Assembly: GCA_015661935.1 (NCBI GenBank) | Contig: DQVD01000006.1 | Coordinates: 1-6,008, forward strand | DNA: 6,008 bases | Source of the DNA: Desulfocapsa sulfexigens | GTDB lineage: Bacteria > Desulfobacterota > Desulfobulbia > Desulfobulbales > Desulfocapsaceae | Direction: 5' to 3' | In this document: positions 1-6,008 of the stretch, one piece after another | Layout: each line of letters begins with the position of its first letter | How positions within the stretch are numbered: the stretch's first letter is position 1 | Made by a program: the position numbers and the translations under genes | The notes under the pieces: generated by a model | What the model was told of the DNA's origin: nothing | Database searches by the model: none | What the model saw: the letters and a program-made list of their open reading frames with translations, nothing else

Positions 1-302
1 CCTGCGGAATTGATAAGATTGCCCGTGTTCTTGAGAATGGTACAAGTTGTCCGGGGACACCGTTGACGAATTGTTCTTCTGAATTACTGCAGGCCTTTGA
101 TAAAGCGGATCTTATTATCTCAAAAGGACAGGGAAACTTTGAAACATTATCGGAGTCAGAGGCTGAAATCTATTTTTTACTTACAATAAAATGTTCTGTT
201 GTCGGAACACATCTGGCTGAAATAAGTAAAACAGCGCAGCAGGAGTTCTCCGGCAATGGAGAGCTCGTATTGTTTCATTATAATGGAAAACTTGATGATT
301 AA
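1..302 (+). CDS. DUF89-family protein (putative metal-dependent damage-control phosphatase), 3' end only
   Basis: The reading frame is open from base 3 and ends at TAA 300-302, giving the last 99 residues; the start lies outside the window. The diagnostic stretch is ADLIISKGQGNFETLSE (residues about 36-51 of the visible part), followed by IYFLLTIKCSVVG. It matches the C-terminal core of prokaryotic DUF89 proteins (AF1104-like), as does NGTSCPGTPL upstream. DUF89 members are metal-dependent phosphatases thought to remove damaged or over-accumulated phosphometabolites in the cytoplasm; the substrate here cannot be told. The protein ends shortly after the family core, so the C-terminus looks intact. 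Its last codons overlap the preferred asnS start, which suggests translational coupling within one operon. Family assignment is fairly secure; the biochemical role is known only from the family. Confidence 0.8.
   Translation, partial: CGIDKIARVLENGTSCPGTPLTNCSSELLQAFDKADLIISKGQGNFETLSESEAEIYFLLTIKCSVVGTHLAEISKTAQQEFSGNGELVLFHYNGKLDD
285..297 (+). promoter_or_regulatory. Ribosome binding site and preferred start of asnS
   Basis: GGA at 285-287 lies 7 nt before ATG 295-297. This start gives a 453-residue AsnRS whose N-terminus lines up with family members (about 20 residues before the RGW of the OB-fold). ATG 283 is also possible. ATG 256 has a stronger AGGAG at 241-245 with a 10-nt spacer, but adds 13 residues with no family counterpart and lies deeper inside the DUF89 gene. 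The choice is inference. Confidence 0.45.
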
Positions 303-1656
303 AAGAATACAAACACTCCTGAAGCAAAAGGAAACAAATATCAAAGTGACCATCAGGGGATGGATACGAACCAGACGTGATACTGGCAGTTTTTCTTTTC
401 TTGAAGTAAATGATGGTTCCTGTCTTGTCAATCTCCAGGTTATTGCTGATAAGACTCTTGTTAATTATGAAGATGAAATAAGCAAGCTTGGCGCTGGCTG
501 CAGTGTCGTTGTTACTGGTATTTTGCGGGAGTCTCCGGCCAAAGGGCAGGATGTTGAACTCCATGCCGAGTTGGTGGAAGTGGTGGGCTGGGCAGATCCT
601 GAGTCCTATCCACTCCAGAAAAAACGCCACTCTCTGGAATTTCTGCGCTCAATCTGTCATCTCAGGCCTCGCACCAATGCATTAGGTGCTGTTACTCGAG
701 TGCGATCGCGGCTGTCCTTTGCGGTGCACAATTTTTTTCAGGAACGTGATTTTGCACAGATTCATACACCAATTATCACCACAAGTGATTGCGAAGGTGC
801 CGGAGAAATGTTTCAGGTTCGTGCAAGTGATGAAAAGAAAAGAAACAAAGAACCTTTTTTTGGTTTGCAGGCGGGGCTCACCGTAAGCGGCCAGCTTCAG
901 GCAGAGGTATATGCTTTAGCTCTGGGCCAGGTATATACCTTTGGTCCCACGTTTCGTGCAGAAAATTCCAATACCAGTCGGCATCTTGCCGAATTCTGGA
1001 TGATTGAGCCAGAGATGGCTTTTTGTGATCTTGACTGTAATATGGAACTTGCAACGGATTTGTTAAAATTTGTTTTGCAGGATATTCTGGATAACTGTGT
1101 TGACGATCTGGCCCTGTTTGATAAGTTTATTGAAAAGGGTTTAGTGAAAAAATTGCAGGATGTTGTGAATAAGGATTTTGTTCACATCACCTATGGCGAA
1201 GCAGTTGAAAAATTGAGCGGGCTAAAAGAAAAGTTTGAATATCCGGTGGAGTGGGGCATCGACCTTCAATCAGAACATGAACGTTATCTCAGTGAAGAGT
1301 TGTACAAATGTCCCGTAATCGTTTCTGACTATCCTGCATCTCTTAAACCCTTTTATATGCGGCTAAGTGATGATGAAAAAACCGTTGCGGCCATGGATAT
1401 TCTGGTGCCGGGTATTGGTGAAATTGTCGGTGGTTCTCAGCGCGAAGAAAGACTTGATATACTTACCAGACGAATGAATGAGGCTGGTATTGACCTTGAA
1501 GAATATGACTGGTATCTGGATCTCAGGCGTTATGGAACTGTGCCCCATGCAGGATTCGGCTTAGGGTTTGAGAGACTTGTACAGTTTGCAACCGGTATGA
1601 AGAATATAAGAGAAGTTATTCCTTTTCCTCGGACGCCAGGTTTCGCGCCATGCTAA
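295..1656 (+). CDS. asnS: Asparaginyl-tRNA synthetase
   Basis: This cytoplasmic class II aminoacyl-tRNA synthetase activates asparagine with ATP and charges tRNA-Asn. From ATG 295 it is 453 aa, close to the usual ~460; E. coli AsnRS is 466 and has a longer insertion before FLTVSGQL. Residues ~17-100 form the anticodon-binding OB-fold (VTIRGWIRTRRD, then FLEVNDGSC). The catalytic domain follows from ~115 (HLRPRTN at 122-128). Motif 1 is around 147-160 (TPIITTSD follows). Motif 2 is FRAENSNTSRHLAEFWMIEPE at 220-240, with R221 and E223 as ATP/acceptor contacts. Motif 3 is GFGLGFERL at 420-428. SGQLQAEVYA and GSQREERLD are also typical, and distinguish it from AspRS. The C-terminus (PFPRTPGFAP) is complete. 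The start overlaps the DUF89 stop by 8 bp; alternative ATGs are at 256 and 283. A dedicated AsnRS means Asn-tRNA can be made directly, without GatCAB transamidation. Confidence 0.97.
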   Translation: MIKRIQTLLKQKETNIKVTIRGWIRTRRDTGSFSFLEVNDGSCLVNLQVIADKTLVNYEDEISKLGAGCSVVVTGILRESPAKGQDVELHAELVEVVGWADPESYPLQKKRHSLEFLRSICHLRPRTNALGAVTRVRSRLSFAVHNFFQERDFAQIHTPIITTSDCEGAGEMFQVRASDEKKRNKEPFFGLQAGLTVSGQLQAEVYALALGQVYTFGPTFRAENSNTSRHLAEFWMIEPEMAFCDLDCNMELATDLLKFVLQDILDNCVDDLALFDKFIEKGLVKKLQDVVNKDFVHITYGEAVEKLSGLKEKFEYPVEWGIDLQSEHERYLSEELYKCPVIVSDYPASLKPFYMRLSDDEKTVAAMDILVPGIGEIVGGSQREERLDILTRRMNEAGIDLEEYDWYLDLRRYGTVPHAGFGLGFERLVQFATGMKNIREVIPFPRTPGFAPC

Positions 1657-1679
1657 AAATACGTTTGAATTTTGGATTT

Positions 1680-1693
1680 GAGGGGAAACTGTG
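1680..1693 (+). promoter_or_regulatory. Ribosome binding site and GTG start of the ubiE-type gene
   Basis: GAGGGG at 1680-1685 sits 5 nt before GTG 1691-1693 in the short gap after asnS. This strong Shine-Dalgarno sequence supports the GTG. The next in-frame ATG (1718) would remove the start of the family's N-terminal region, including GVKKMFDNIAPSYD. Confidence 0.65.
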
Positions 1694-2374
1694 AGCAAAG
1701 GACCTGGCGTAAAAAAAATGTTTGATAATATTGCTCCAAGCTATGACCTGATGAATCGGGTCATGACCATGGGCCAGGATCAGGGATGGCGACGTTTTGT
1801 GGTGAAACAGGCAGGTGATCCGGGAACCGGCTGGGTACTTGATCTCGCCACAGGAACCGGTGATATTGCAGCACTGATGGAAAAACAGTTTCCAGCGGGG
1901 CAGCATCTGGGAGCTGATTTCTCTTTGAATATGCTAAGCGAAGCCAGAAAAAGGTTTTCAAAGCAGGCTATTAACTGGCAGGCAGGGGACGCAAATAATC
2001 TTCCCTATAAGGATAACACCTTCGAGTCTGTAACTTTCGGGTATCTGCTAAGAAATGTTGATGACAGTCTTGTTGTTTTAAAAGAAATTCATAGAATCTT
2101 AAAACCTGGCGGGCGAGTTGTGTGTCTTGATACAACGCCCCCTGAAAAGAATATTCTGTATCCTTTTATTCGTTTTCATTTTCGTTTTGGTATCCCGTTG
2201 CTTGGTCGTTTTATTGCCAGTGATGAGGCAGCGTATAGTTATCTGACAGGCTCAACCATGGATTTTCATAAAGCTGAAGAGCTTGCCGAAATTTTCAGAC
2301 AGGCTGGTTTTACAGATGTGGATTATAAGAAGTTTATGATGGGAACTATTGGAATCCATTGGGGAACAAAATAG
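1691..2374 (+). CDS. ubiE: UbiE/MenG-type quinone C-methyltransferase (probable demethylmenaquinone methyltransferase)
   Basis: This is a class I SAM-dependent methyltransferase of 227 aa that probably performs the last step of menaquinone synthesis (demethylmenaquinone to menaquinone) at the inner membrane. The UbiE/COQ5 N-terminal signature is VKKMFDNIAPSYDLMNRVMTMG (residues ~7-28). SAM motif I is VLDLATGTGD at 49-58. The acidic strand-2 region is GADF at ~74-77, the motif II/III region is DNTFESVTFGYLLRNVDD at 108-125, and RILKPGGRVVCLD is at 135-147. The C-terminal SYLTGSTMDF and GTIGIHWGTK match the family's 'YRYL..S' and 'G..A.H.G.K' patterns. Oddities: it is shorter than the ~250-aa E. 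coli UbiE, it has YLLRNV instead of the usual FGLRNV, and LDTTPP instead of LEFSKP. A ubiquinone substrate is less likely if this is an anaerobe. A paralogous methyltransferase for another quinone or isoprenoid cannot be excluded. It lies 34 bp after asnS and 33 bp before hisD. Confidence 0.85.
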   Translation: MSKGPGVKKMFDNIAPSYDLMNRVMTMGQDQGWRRFVVKQAGDPGTGWVLDLATGTGDIAALMEKQFPAGQHLGADFSLNMLSEARKRFSKQAINWQAGDANNLPYKDNTFESVTFGYLLRNVDDSLVVLKEIHRILKPGGRVVCLDTTPPEKNILYPFIRFHFRFGIPLLGRFIASDEAAYSYLTGSTMDFHKAEELAEIFRQAGFTDVDYKKFMMGTIGIHWGTK

Positions 2375-2407
2375 TTACAGGAATATACACTAAAATATTA
2401 TTACATT

Positions 2408-3718
2408 ATGTTGATACAACCATTTACTACAAAAAGTAGTGAAGGGGAAAAATGTCTTCAGGCTCTTTTTTCCCGCTTCCAGCCCGCTGAAAACAGTTGC
2501 CGTGATCTGGTGGCTGAGATCATTGCTCAGGTAAAAAATAGAGGCGACGAAGCAGTTCTCGAATACACTAGAAAATTCGATGCTCCGGATCTTAGTATTG
2601 AGAATCTGCAAGTCTCGACTGCTGAGTTGAAAGAAGCTTATGAGCTGGTTGATGATGATTTCCTTGCAACTCTTACTGTGGCGATAGAACGAATCCAAGT
2701 TTTCCACGAACAGGAAATGGAAGATTCCTGGATGCAGACCCGTGAAAACGGAACCATTGTCGGTCGGATGGTACGTTCGGTTGATGCTGCAGGATTATAT
2801 GTTCCCGGCGGGCAGGGTGGTTCTACACCCCTTGTCTCTTCTGTTCTTATGAATGGAATCCCGGCAGGAATTGCAGGAGTTGAACAGCGGGTAATGGTCA
2901 CTCCTCCAAATAAAGAGGGTAAGGTCAGTCCACATTTACTGGTCGCTGCTCAGGAAATAGGTATTGTGGAAATTTTTAAAGCTGGCTCTGCATGGGGAAT
3001 TGCTGCACTGGCTCATGGCACAAAAACAATTCCTGCAGTGGATGTTATTGTGGGGCCCGGGAATCAGTTTGTTACTGAAGCCAAATCTCAAGTTTCCGGC
3101 ATGCTGCGTATTGATATGATAGCAGGGCCGTCAGAGGTACTGATTGTGGCAGATAAAAGTGCCACAGCTGCTTATGTTGCTGCGGATATGCTGGCTCAGG
3201 CAGAGCATGATCCCATGGCACTTACAGTTGTTGTGACCACTGAAGAGCAACTGGCAGAAGATGTTCTTAAGGAACTTGATCGACAGCTTGCAAATCTCAG
3301 CCGGGTAGAGATTGCAACAAAATCACTTAAGGATCGAGGTGTAATCCTTATTGCGGACGATATGGAAGAGGCTGTTTCCATTGCTAATGATATTGCGATT
3401 GAGCATCTGGAATTGATGGTGGATAATCCCTGGGAACTCCTGCCAAAGATTCGCCATGCAGGAGCGATCTTTCTTGGGCATCATACTCCGGAAGCTGCAG
3501 GAGATTATCTTGCCGGCCCCAACCATGTTTTGCCCACCATGGGAACCGCCAGATATTCTTCGGCACTGGGTGTTGAGACCTTTTTGAAAAAAAGTTCCAT
3601 CATCAGTTATTCAGAACAGGCCTTGAAAGAAGACGGAGATCATATCCGTTTGCTTGCGGGGCTCGAAGGGTTGACTGCCCATGCAGCCTCTGTAACAGAA
3701 CGCCTTAAAGACAGGTAG
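2408..3718 (+). CDS. hisD: Histidinol dehydrogenase
   Basis: A full-length (436 aa) zinc-dependent cytoplasmic enzyme. It carries out the last two steps of histidine synthesis: L-histidinol to L-histidinal to L-histidine with two NAD+. Visible signatures are AAGLYVPGG (127-135), VDVIVGPGNQFVTEAK (211-226), IDMIAGPSEVLIVAD (235-249), AQAEHDP (263-269), IEHLEL (331-336) and GDYLAGPNHVLPT (365-377), with EGLTAHAAS near the C-terminus. By alignment with E. coli HisD, the zinc ligands are Q264, H267, D366 and H425, and the general-base pair is E332/H333; all are present. The nucleotide loop reads GGQGGSTPLVSSVLMN rather than the common GGKAAYPSSVLMN, a small insertion variant. There is no other his gene in the window, so hisD is detached from a his operon here. 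ATG 2408 has no clear Shine-Dalgarno and an A/T-rich leader; an upstream in-frame stop (2390s) rules out a longer form. The stop TAG directly abuts rsmG. Confidence 0.97.
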   Translation: MLIQPFTTKSSEGEKCLQALFSRFQPAENSCRDLVAEIIAQVKNRGDEAVLEYTRKFDAPDLSIENLQVSTAELKEAYELVDDDFLATLTVAIERIQVFHEQEMEDSWMQTRENGTIVGRMVRSVDAAGLYVPGGQGGSTPLVSSVLMNGIPAGIAGVEQRVMVTPPNKEGKVSPHLLVAAQEIGIVEIFKAGSAWGIAALAHGTKTIPAVDVIVGPGNQFVTEAKSQVSGMLRIDMIAGPSEVLIVADKSATAAYVAADMLAQAEHDPMALTVVVTTEEQLAEDVLKELDRQLANLSRVEIATKSLKDRGVILIADDMEEAVSIANDIAIEHLELMVDNPWELLPKIRHAGAIFLGHHTPEAAGDYLAGPNHVLPTMGTARYSSALGVETFLKKSSIISYSEQALKEDGDHIRLLAGLEGLTAHAASVTERLKDR

Positions 3719-4387
3719 GTGGTGAAAGAAAACTTTGATTTTATAAATGGCCTGGTTGATGGCTGCCATACCATTGGCTTACCTGAGCTTGATGATGAAG
3801 CCTTGAACAGGCTCTTTGTTTATTTTAAAGAGTTGAAGCGTTGGAGTCAAAAAATCAATCTCATTGCCAGGAAGGCAACAGACAATGAGATCCTTGAAAA
3901 ACATTTTCTTGATTCTCTGACTTTATTGCCTTTGCTTGATGGTGAAAAACCCCACCTCCTTGATATCGGAACGGGTGCCGGGTTCCCCGGGCTTGTCTGC
4001 AAGGCTGTGAAATCTGAGTTGCAGGTAACTCTTGTTGAACCCCGGCAAAAACGGGTCGCATTCCTCTCACATATTACGAGAACTTTACAGCTTGAGAATG
4101 TCTCCATTTTGGATTGTCGGGTCGAAGATACGACCAGACTGCCATCAGATGGAGGCTTTACACATATCACCAGCCGGGCAGTGAGTGAGGTGAAAGTGTT
4201 TTTGGAAATGAGCAGTCGTTTTATGAAACCCGGAGTACAGGTTATCTGTATGAAAGGGCCAAAATGGAAAGAAGAGCTGACTGTATGGAAAGCTACTGCA
4301 ATGCCAGTCCAGTTCTCACTTCACTCACAAGTTGAGTATCTTCTCCCTTTATCTCATGCACGCCGCAATCTTTTGGTGTTTGTCTAA
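3719..4387 (+). CDS. rsmG: 16S rRNA (guanine527-N7)-methyltransferase
   Basis: RsmG (GidB) methylates N7 of G527 in the 530 loop of 16S rRNA using SAM; in other bacteria its loss gives low-level streptomycin resistance. The 222 aa are near the usual 205-240. The N-terminal helical part has KRWSQKINLIA (40-50) and the KHFLDSL signature (61-67). SAM motif I is LLDIGTGAGFPGL (80-92). Next come VEPRQKRVAFL (106-116), which carries the conserved K/R pair, ITSRAVSEVKVFLE (150-163) and ICMKGP (176-181). RRNLLVFV is a typical C-terminus. Two consecutive GTG codons (3719 and 3722) follow the hisD stop directly. AGG at 3713-3715, inside the hisD end, is 3 nt before the first GTG and 6 nt before the second, so 3722 may be the true start; the difference is one residue. 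Expression is probably coupled to hisD termination. rsmG often sits beside mnmG/parAB near the origin; here it is in a different context. Confidence 0.95.
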   Translation: MVKENFDFINGLVDGCHTIGLPELDDEALNRLFVYFKELKRWSQKINLIARKATDNEILEKHFLDSLTLLPLLDGEKPHLLDIGTGAGFPGLVCKAVKSELQVTLVEPRQKRVAFLSHITRTLQLENVSILDCRVEDTTRLPSDGGFTHITSRAVSEVKVFLEMSSRFMKPGVQVICMKGPKWKEELTVWKATAMPVQFSLHSQVEYLLPLSHARRNLLVFV

Positions 4388-4839
4388 GCCCCTAACCCTG
4401 TTCAGGAAGAAAGGCAGTCCACTGGATAAGTGCCTTATCTGAAGTTCTTTGATATCGCTATTTTTTCTGGTGAAGAGCACTTCTCCAAATCGATCTGAAG
4501 ATTTATGGCCGAGGGAATTCACCACGGTAATAATTGCCCGTGCCTGATGCTTTTTCTCCATTTCAACAAAAATAGCTGAGTTGGCAAGGAGAAAATCGAT
4601 GCGACCGGTTTTGACCATGTGCTCAATCAGTGTGAATTTTATTGGTATAATAACAACCTGTCACCTAAAACATCGCTCAGGTAAGCACCTGTTTGACCCC
4701 ATTGAGCTATGATTCGATTGGCTCCCCGGTTTGCAAGAACCCCAATTTTAAATTCGGCACAGGAAGATTCTACAGATACGTATAAGAAGATCAGGGTAGC
4801 TAAAAAGCACCAGGGGGTTGTTTTGAAGAAGAATTTCAT
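4349..4839 (-). pseudogene. Frameshifted, truncated PhnD-like periplasmic binding protein (phosphate/phosphonate type)
   Basis: ATG 4839-4837 has AGGA at 4848-4845 with a 5-nt spacer and opens a frame with a signal peptide (K2, K6, a hydrophobic core CFLATLIFLYVSV, predicted cleavage SSCA|E after residue 28). The mature part begins EFKIGVLANRGANRIIAQW, typical of the PhnD-like ligand-binding domain used in phosphonate-type transporters and as sensors beside histidine kinases. After GDR (codon 61, 4659-4657) this frame stops at TAA 4641-4639. The domain continues in the -1 frame: VVIIPIKF, TLIEHMVKTGRIDFLLANSA, IFVEMEKKH, then FGEVLFTRKNSDIKELQ, ending near 4439. One missing base around 4652-4657 (for example a T, giving DRFVII) would join the two parts. 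The family domain is ~250 aa; only about its N-terminal half is present, and the tail to the stop at 4349 (inside the rsmG end) shows no homology I recognise. The start overlaps the kinase stop (ATGA), so it was made as the kinase's partner. A sequencing error could explain the frameshift but not the missing C-terminal half. Confidence 0.72.
4411..4436. terminator. Weak inverted repeat between convergent genes, possible terminator
   Basis: AAGGCA (4411-4416) can pair with TGCCTT (4431-4436), and TCC/GGA can pair inside the loop (4418-4420 with 4424-4426). It lies 23 bp after the rsmG stop, where a terminator is expected. On the + strand no U-tract follows directly; the nearest T-run is near 4460. 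On the - strand the stem is followed by a short pyrimidine stretch (TCTTCC). Stability is modest, so this is a possibility only. Confidence 0.25.
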
Positions 4840-6008
4840 TGTTGTCCTGTTTTTTCCAAAGCGCCACGGACTATGTCTGTCAATTGGTGGAGGTTTATTG
4901 GTTTGGCCAGATAATCGGTGATTCCGGGAGAGTCCAGTAATTCTTCCATGCTGACACGACTGTGTCCCGTGCAAAGAATGACCGGTATGTCGGGGCGAAT
5001 TGCCACCAATTGCTCCGCAAGTTGCGTACCGGTGATTTTGGGCATGGTCATGTCTGTAATAACCAGGTCAAATTCCATGGGACTTTTCCTGAATGCTTTC
5101 AAGGCCCGCTCGCTCGCAATAAAAGGAGTCACTCGATATCCGACACTCTCTAATATTCGTTGTTCCAGATCAATAATTGCTTGTTCATCGTCAACCACCA
5201 TGATGTGTTCTTTACCGCCGGGAAGGCTCTGTTCCTGATCTATCTGTGGCAGGTAAGTTTCAGGGGCAAGTGTTGAAGAAATTGCCGGGAAGTATATGGT
5301 AAAAGTGGTTCCTGCACCAGGTTCGCTGTTGACAACAATTGATCCACCATGTTCTTTAACTATTCCGTGAACCACGGATAAGCCCATGCCGGTGCCTTTC
5401 TCCTCTGTTTTTGTAGTGAAAAATGGCTCGAAAATTCTCTCTTTATCCGCTGCATTCATGCCGCATCCTGTGTCGCTTATTTGCAGCATTATATATTCGC
5501 CCGATATAAGGTCTCCTTTGGTGTGGGCCGTCATCTCATCTAGATTTGTCTGGCTCAACGTGACCGCAAGAACCCCGCCGGAAGATTCCATGGCATGGTA
5601 GGCATTGGTACAGATGTTCATGATAATTTGATGAATCTGCGTGGGGTCAGCCATAACATTTCCACAATTTTCCTGGAAATCCAACTTGAATTCGATGGTT
5701 GTTGGAATGGAGGCCCGCAAAAGTTTCATGGATTCTTTTATGATCGGTTGGAGCTGAACTATATCCATTTCATGTTGGCGCTCCCTGCTGAAGGTGAGGA
5801 TCTGTTTCACCAGCTGCTGTGCTAATTGGGAGGAGTGCAGGACACGGTTAATGTACTTTTCCAGTTGGCTGTCAGGTTCGGCGCCCATCCTGATGAGTTG
5901 CGCATAACCAAAGATGGGAGTTAGGATATTGTTAAAGTCGTGGGCTATACCACCGGCAAGTGTTCCAATGGCCTCCATCTTCTGGGCTTGTCGGTACTGG
6001 GCCTCAAG
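4836..6008 (-). CDS. Hybrid sensor histidine kinase with C-terminal receiver domain, 5' end outside the window
   Basis: The frame is open to the right edge (10 codons, LEAQYRQAQK, precede Met at 5978), so this internal Met is unlikely to be the start; sensory domains such as PAS should lie beyond the edge. Numbering from that Met: HisKA with H-box GGIAHDFNNIL, phospho-acceptor His13 (bases 5942-5940), residues ~1-68. HATPase_c has the N-box QIIMNICTNAYHAM (N121/N125), G1 SDTGCGM (168-174), F-box IFEPFFTTK (182-190) and G2 GTGMGLSVVHG (195-205). A linker follows at ~231-256. The receiver starts at HIMVVDDE with acidic pair D263/D264, phospho-acceptor Asp309 (VITDMTMP), Thr337 and Lys359 (LAKPI), and ends near the C-terminus. 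All catalytic residues are present, so kinase and receiver look functional. No HPt or output domain is visible; phosphate would have to pass to an unseen partner, or the receiver modulates the kinase. The stop TGA (4838-4836) overlaps the ATG of the PhnD-like gene, suggesting that the binding protein supplied the ligand signal. The stimulus is unknown. Confidence 0.93.
   Translation of the reverse strand, partial: LEAQYRQAQKMEAIGTLAGGIAHDFNNILTPIFGYAQLIRMGAEPDSQLEKYINRVLHSSQLAQQLVKQILTFSRERQHEMDIVQLQPIIKESMKLLRASIPTTIEFKLDFQENCGNVMADPTQIHQIIMNICTNAYHAMESSGGVLAVTLSQTNLDEMTAHTKGDLISGEYIMLQISDTGCGMNAADKERIFEPFFTTKTEEKGTGMGLSVVHGIVKEHGGSIVVNSEPGAGTTFTIYFPAISSTLAPETYLPQIDQEQSLPGGKEHIMVVDDEQAIIDLEQRILESVGYRVTPFIASERALKAFRKSPMEFDLVITDMTMPKITGTQLAEQLVAIRPDIPVILCTGHSRVSMEELLDSPGITDYLAKPINLHQLTDIVRGALEKTGQQ

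Noticed and set aside
181..630. 149-codon open frame on the - strand opposite the DUF89 end and asnS
   Set aside because: It is antisense to two well-supported genes, has low-complexity composition unlike any family I know, and no convincing start context.
1657..1690. Possible terminator or promoter between asnS and ubiE
   Set aside because: The 34-bp gap contains no stem with a T-tract and no convincing -35/-10 pair; it is filled by the ribosome binding site.
3847..4170. 107-codon - strand open frame inside rsmG
   Set aside because: It is a shadow of rsmG on the opposite strand, rich in Ser/Arg as expected for antisense frames.
4639..4665. Programmed -1 frameshift in the PhnD-like gene
   Set aside because: No classical X XXY YYZ slippery heptamer in the right phase and no obvious downstream stem were seen. 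The loss of the C-terminal half also argues for decay rather than regulated recoding.
4639..4974. Full 111-codon - strand frame starting at 4974 as one protein
   Set aside because: The first 45 codons lie inside the kinase receiver in another frame and look like a shadow. The signal peptide begins at Met 4839, which also has a ribosome binding site.
4918..5238. 106-codon + strand open frame opposite the receiver domain
   Set aside because: It is the antisense of a clearly coding receiver domain and the translated protein has no recognisable motif.
1..6008. tRNA genes, CRISPR arrays, insertion sequences, long repeats
   Set aside because: Reading both strands showed no regularly spaced repeats, no transposase-like frame, and little non-coding space that could hold RNA genes.

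Overview
The window reads as a chromosomal segment of a Gram-negative bacterium. The best guess is a Desulfobacterota (deltaproteobacterial) lineage, possibly Desulfobulbales-like. That guess rests on the style of the hybrid histidine kinase (a QAQKMEAIGTLAGGIAHDFNN-type H-box), a GGQGGSTP-type loop in HisD, the pairing of a menaquinone-type methyltransferase with AsnRS, and moderate base composition. It is inference from protein texture, not from any search.

Left two thirds (1-4387, + strand): five co-directional, tightly packed genes. They are the 3' end of a DUF89-family protein, asnS (asparaginyl-tRNA synthetase), a ubiE/menG-type quinone C-methyltransferase, hisD (histidinol dehydrogenase) and rsmG (16S rRNA m7G527 methyltransferase). 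DUF89 and asnS overlap by 8 bp if the preferred asnS start is right. The next two gaps are 34 and 33 bp, and hisD and rsmG abut. No promoter or terminator is visible between them, so they probably form one transcription unit of housekeeping genes serving unrelated pathways: metabolite repair, translation, respiratory quinone, histidine and ribosome modification.

Right third (4388-6008, - strand): a convergent two-gene signalling locus. The 5'-truncated gene entering from the right edge encodes the core of a hybrid histidine kinase (HisKA, HATPase_c, C-terminal receiver), with all key catalytic residues present. Its stop codon overlaps the ATG of a second gene (ATGA). That second gene encodes a secreted PhnD-like (phosphate/phosphonate-type) periplasmic binding protein with a clear signal peptide. 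It is broken: a single-base frameshift occurs about 61 codons in, and recognisable homology stops around 4439, roughly halfway through the domain and just before rsmG. The locus looks like a sensor pair (binding protein plus kinase) in which the binding-protein partner has decayed.

No tRNA or rRNA genes, CRISPR arrays, insertion sequences or long repeats were seen. The most interesting feature is the eroded binding-protein partner of the hybrid kinase. I found no convincing evidence for a wholly new system.
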